From an uncultured Eubacteriales bacterium (lineage in GTDB: Bacteria; Bacillota; Clostridia; Oscillospirales; QAMX01), in assembly GCA_900551265.1 (NCBI GenBank), contig URVL01000089.1:1-8614 (forward strand): a stretch of DNA of 8,614 nucleotides. The letters are read 5' to 3'. This document shows, one piece after another, positions 6,076 to 8,614 of the stretch. Positions within the stretch are counted from its first letter, which is position 1; each line of letters opens with the position of its first letter. Under the pieces are notes generated by a model. The model saw nothing but the letters and a program-made list of their open reading frames with translations, did not search any database and was not told where the DNA came from. Made by a program: the position numbers and the translations under genes.

Positions 6076-6095
6076 GGCGGCGTTTTTCCGCCGCC
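6076..6095 (-). promoter_or_regulatory. 5' stem-loop of the spore coat transcript
   Basis: GGCGGCG (6076-6082) and CGCCGCC (6089-6095) form a perfect 7-bp GC stem with a 6-nt loop. It would sit at or very near the 5' end of the minus-strand mRNA predicted from the CATACTAT element, about 20 nt before the first ribosome site. A terminator role is unlikely because no T run follows on the minus strand. Stabilising the mRNA or modulating translation is an inference. Confidence 0.5.
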
Positions 6096-6099
6096 GATG

Positions 6100-6127
6100 A
6101 TAGTATGTGAAAAGCAGATAAAAATAT
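6100..6127 (-). promoter_or_regulatory. Sporulation sigma (E/K-type) promoter of the coat pair
   Basis: On the minus strand CATACTAT (6107-6100) fits the shared sigma-E/sigma-K -10 pattern CATAnnnT. ATA (6127-6125) lies 17 bp upstream and fits the sigma-E -35 core. No good TTGACA/TATAAT pair was seen for this operon. The call agrees with the coat function of the genes. Which of the two sigma factors is used cannot be decided. Confidence 0.55.
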
Positions 6128-6206
6128 TAGGCATAGTTTTTTACAAGACGAGAAAATTTTGTGAAAACTGACGTCCTGTTTTTCAACAAAAAGCCTATAA
6201 TTTTGA

Positions 6207-6240
6207 TAGACGGGCGGAAAAATTTAGTGTATACTATACA
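6207..6240 (+). promoter_or_regulatory. Probable sigma-A promoter and overlapping palindrome for hexokinase operon
   Basis: TATACT (6230-6235) is one mismatch from the -10 consensus. TAGACG (6207-6212), 17 bp upstream, matches the -35 at four of six positions; TTGATA (6203-6208) is better but 21 bp away. The -10 lies inside a perfect inverted repeat, TGTATA-C-TATACA (6228-6240), which could be an operator. Transcription would begin near 6242. Confidence 0.55.
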
Positions 6241-6241
6241 T

Positions 6242-6427
6242 GAATACCGATATCTTTCCTGAGCAGTTGCTTTTTTCCGGAAACCGGATCATAAATATCT
6301 TCCTTCAGGTATTCCCGCATCGCGGCGGCGACGCAAAACGTGAGTCCGGCGCGGCGGTTTTGGCCCGGCCGTCCGGTTTGACCGGTGCGTTTCATTGATT
6401 AATTCCAAATGGATCAGGGTGAATAAT
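6242..6427 (+). promoter_or_regulatory. Long 5' leader of the hexokinase operon with possible structure
   Basis: No gene is seen in these 186 bases. GAATACC (6242-6248), at the predicted transcript start, is the perfect complement of GGTATTC (6308-6314) and would close a domain of 73 nt. That domain contains the hairpin TCCGG-AAA-CCGGA (6276-6288). A second GC-rich domain could be closed by ACGCA (6331-6335) and TGCGT (6386-6390), with CCGG-TTTGA-CCGG (6373-6385) inside. It does not match a riboswitch class I know. No T run follows a stem, so any control would more likely act on translation. Confidence 0.4.
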
Positions 6428-7708
6428 ATGGCTTCATTCAAAGTAGAGAGCTTTTTAAAACGGCACAATATGGCAAGCAGCGGCATTGACCTGCTGCGCG
6501 GAACCGGCGAATTTTTACGCGCCATGCGCGACGGTCTTTCGGGACGTCCGTCGTCGCTTATGATGATCCCGACGTATCTTGCGGGCGATACCTCCGTGCC
6601 CCGCGAGCAGCCGGTCGTTGTAATGGACGCCGGCGGCACCAATTTTCGCATTGCAGAAGTGCATTTTGACGATCTCGGCGCACCCGTGGTGGATGGCTTT
6701 CAAAAGTATCCCATGCCCGGTACGCAGGGCGAAATCAACTGCGACGCTTTTTTTGACAGCCTTGCCGGCTATATTCTGCCATACCGGAATATCAGCGACC
6801 GCGTAGGTTTTTGCTTCTCGTTTCCAACGGAAATTCTGCCGAACCGGGACGGACGGATTTTGGCTTTTTCGAAGGAAGTGACCATTCCCGACGCAAACGG
6901 GCGGTTGCTTGGCGAGGGTGTGAACGCTGCGCTGGCCGCGCGCGGCGCGGCGCCCATGCGTTTTACGGTGCTCAACGATACCGTGGCCACCATGCTTTGC
7001 GGAATCGGTTACAATAACAGGCCGTATAGCGGGTATATTGGCTTTATTCTGGGCACCGGTACGAACACCTGTTACATAGAATCACTCAGCGAAATCGCAA
7101 AAATCGGCGGCGGAGAGGGGAATATGGCCGTTAATTTGGAAAGCGGCTGTTACAGCGGCTTCCCGCGTGGCGACTACGACCGCGAACTGGATGCCGCGTC
7201 GCAAAATCCCGGCGACCATCTGATGGAAAAAATGATCTCCGGCGCATATCTCGGCGAACTGATGACACGGACTGTGCGCGGCGCAGTGCGCGAGGGCCTT
7301 TTTTCTGAGCAGCTCACCGCCGCTTACGACATGGCGCGCGTTTTCAGCATGATTGAAATCTCCGACTTTATTGCGGGAAAAGGCGCGTTGGCGCAGCTGT
7401 TTGCCGCTCCGGACGACCATACGACGCTTTTTGAACTCATCGACGACTGCTTTGAGCGCGCGGCGCGCATCATTGCGGCGAATTTTGCCGCAATTATGAC
7501 ACAGACGGGCAAGGGTCATGACCCGGAGCACCCGGTTTGCATTGTGGCGGAGGGCACGACTTTTTATAAGGCACCGCTTTTGCGTCCAAAGCTTGCATAC
7601 TATCTGGATACATTCCTGCGCGGCGAATTGGGATTTGCCTGCGAAATCGTAAAGGCAGACGACGCTACGCTGATTGGCTCGGCGGTTGCCGCGCTGTTAA
7701 ATTCATAA
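6428..7708 (+). CDS. Hexokinase, eukaryote-type family
   Basis: A 426-residue cytoplasmic sugar kinase of the hexokinase family (not the ROK or bacterial glucokinase type), expected to convert glucose and ATP to glucose-6-phosphate. Motifs in order: MIPTYLAGDTSVP (45-57); VVVMDAGGTNFRI (63-75, phosphate-1 loop); GFCFSFPTE (127-135, hexokinase signature region); VLNDTVATML (181-190, with D184 as likely catalytic base); GFILGTGTNTCYIE (205-218, phosphate-2); NLESG (236-240, with E238 as likely glucose ligand); DRELDAASQNPG (251-262) and EKMISGAYLGEL (267-278), almost as in yeast and mammalian enzymes; and VAEGTTFYK (373-381, adenosine region). Length equals one hexokinase unit. An in-frame TTG at 6395 is possible, but ATG 6428 with AGGGTG 6 bp upstream is preferred. 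pgi follows after 18 bp, so the two form an operon. Substrate range cannot be read from sequence. Confidence 0.92.
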   Translation: MASFKVESFLKRHNMASSGIDLLRGTGEFLRAMRDGLSGRPSSLMMIPTYLAGDTSVPREQPVVVMDAGGTNFRIAEVHFDDLGAPVVDGFQKYPMPGTQGEINCDAFFDSLAGYILPYRNISDRVGFCFSFPTEILPNRDGRILAFSKEVTIPDANGRLLGEGVNAALAARGAAPMRFTVLNDTVATMLCGIGYNNRPYSGYIGFILGTGTNTCYIESLSEIAKIGGGEGNMAVNLESGCYSGFPRGDYDRELDAASQNPGDHLMEKMISGAYLGELMTRTVRGAVREGLFSEQLTAAYDMARVFSMIEISDFIAGKGALAQLFAAPDDHTTLFELIDDCFERAARIIAANFAAIMTQTGKGHDPEHPVCIVAEGTTFYKAPLLRPKLAYYLDTFLRGELGFACEIVKADDATLIGSAVAALLNS

Positions 7709-7726
7709 GGAAGCTTGGTGATTTGT

Positions 7727-8614
7727 ATGATCAAAATCGGACTCGACGGGATTCGTCCCTTTCTGGATCCGGAAACGCTGGATTTCGCCGCGGCCTTTTC
7801 CGCGCTGCGCACGCTGAAGGCGGGAGACGGCGCCGGAAATGATTTTTTAGGCTGGCTGCGCCTGCCCGAGACGTATGACCGCGCGGAATTTGCAAGGATA
7901 GAGGCAGCCGCCGGGCGCGTGCGGGAACGGGCGCAGGCGTTTGTGGTGATCGGCATCGGCGGCTCCTATCTGGGCGCGCGCGCGGCGCTGGAGCTCCTGC
8001 GCTCTCCGCGCCACAATGAGGCGAAACCCGCCGGACCAGACATTTATTTTATTGGAAACGGTATTTCGGCGGATGATATCGCCCAGGTTTTGGACCTTGT
8101 GCGCGGCAAAGAGCTCTTTGTCAATGTCATTTCCAAGTCCGGCACAACGCTGGAACCTGCGCTTGCATTCCGCATTTTCCGTGCATATCTTGAAAAGACC
8201 TACGGAAAAGATGGCGCGCGGGAACGCATTCTCTGCACGACCGACCGCGCGCGCGGCGTCTTGAAGGGCATTGCAGACCGCGAGGGCTATGAGACGTTTG
8301 TAATCCCGGACGACGTCGGCGGACGTTACAGCGTGCTGACGCCGGTGGGCCTGCTGCCAATGGCGGCGGCGGGTATTGATATTTCCCGCGTGATGGCCGG
8401 CGCGGCCGCGCAGATGGCGTCGTCGCTGGCGGAAACCAGGGAAAATCCGTCGGCCGTGTACGCGGCGGCGCGGCAGGCGCTCTACCGCCGGGGCAAAAAG
8501 GTGGAGGTGCTCTCCTATCCCGGCGAGAGTTCCCGGTTTCTGGCGGAGTGGTGGAAGCAGCTGTACGGCGAGAGCGAGGGCAAACAGGGCCTCGGTATTT
8601 TCCCGGCTTCCTGC
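7727..8614 (+). CDS. pgi: Glucose-6-phosphate isomerase, 5' part
   Basis: The first 296 codons of a gene that runs off the right edge, so about one third is missing if it has the usual 440-450 residues of Firmicutes Pgi. It interconverts glucose-6-phosphate and fructose-6-phosphate in glycolysis. Seen motifs: FVVIGIGGSYLGARA (72-86, first sugar isomerase domain), VISKSGTTLEPALAF (134-148, phosphate-binding SKSGTT), DDVGGRYSVLTPVGLLP (195-211, phosphoglucose isomerase signature 1), and EWWKQLYGESEGK (274-286, region with the catalytic Glu). It starts at ATG 7727; GGTGA (7717-7721) lies 5 bp upstream and AAGGAAG (7707-7713) 13 bp upstream. It is co-transcribed with the hexokinase gene, so the operon supplies consecutive glycolytic steps. 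Confidence 0.96.
   Translation, partial: MIKIGLDGIRPFLDPETLDFAAAFSALRTLKAGDGAGNDFLGWLRLPETYDRAEFARIEAAAGRVRERAQAFVVIGIGGSYLGARAALELLRSPRHNEAKPAGPDIYFIGNGISADDIAQVLDLVRGKELFVNVISKSGTTLEPALAFRIFRAYLEKTYGKDGARERILCTTDRARGVLKGIADREGYETFVIPDDVGGRYSVLTPVGLLPMAAAGIDISRVMAGAAAQMASSLAETRENPSAVYAAARQALYRRGKKVEVLSYPGESSRFLAEWWKQLYGESEGKQGLGIFPASC

Noticed and set aside
6395..6427. TTG 6395 as the hexokinase start
   Set aside because: ATG 6428 has AGGGTG at a suitable 6 bp, and the added 11 residues do not look like part of the family N-terminus.

Overview
The window looks like chromosomal DNA from a spore-forming, fairly GC-rich member of the Clostridia (Firmicutes), possibly of the Oscillospirales or Christensenellales type. 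This rests on a CotF-family spore coat pair behind a sporulation-type promoter, an L,D-transpeptidase, a lipoprotein with a Gram-positive style signal, strong AAGGAGG-type ribosome sites, and a PurA with clostridial-looking variant motifs. The lineage is an inference. I see no transposon, phage, tRNA, rRNA or CRISPR sequence.

Layout, left to right. (1) The 3' end of an L,D-transpeptidase gene (+) meets a leftward operon at a shared hairpin terminator. (2) The leftward operon, read from its start, is a TPR protein, a DUF4037 protein whose start overlaps the TPR stop, and a sugar phosphate isomerase/epimerase-like TIM barrel 18 bp further on. A GC-rich hairpin separates it from purA. (3) purA (-) has a clear sigma-A promoter and a leader with a terminator-like hairpin. 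(4) A gap of about 550 bp between purA and a rightward lipoprotein gene holds two divergent promoters, a perfect 11-bp hairpin, and a leader with three consecutive stem-loops. (5) The lipoprotein reading frame is cut by one in-frame TAG and continues open for another 103 codons. (6) A strong bidirectional terminator separates it from two small leftward spore coat genes. (7) An AT-rich divergent promoter region leads to a rightward operon of a eukaryote-type hexokinase and glucose-6-phosphate isomerase; the latter runs off the window.

How the genes fit together. The hexokinase and isomerase carry out the first two steps of glycolysis (glucose to glucose-6-phosphate to fructose-6-phosphate). 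purA commits IMP to AMP synthesis. The coat pair is expected to act late in sporulation. The TPR/DUF4037/epimerase operon has recognisable folds but no function I can assign. The parts most worth follow-up are that operon, the amber-interrupted lipoprotein, and the two structured leaders, upstream of the lipoprotein and of the hexokinase. No single element is clearly a new system.
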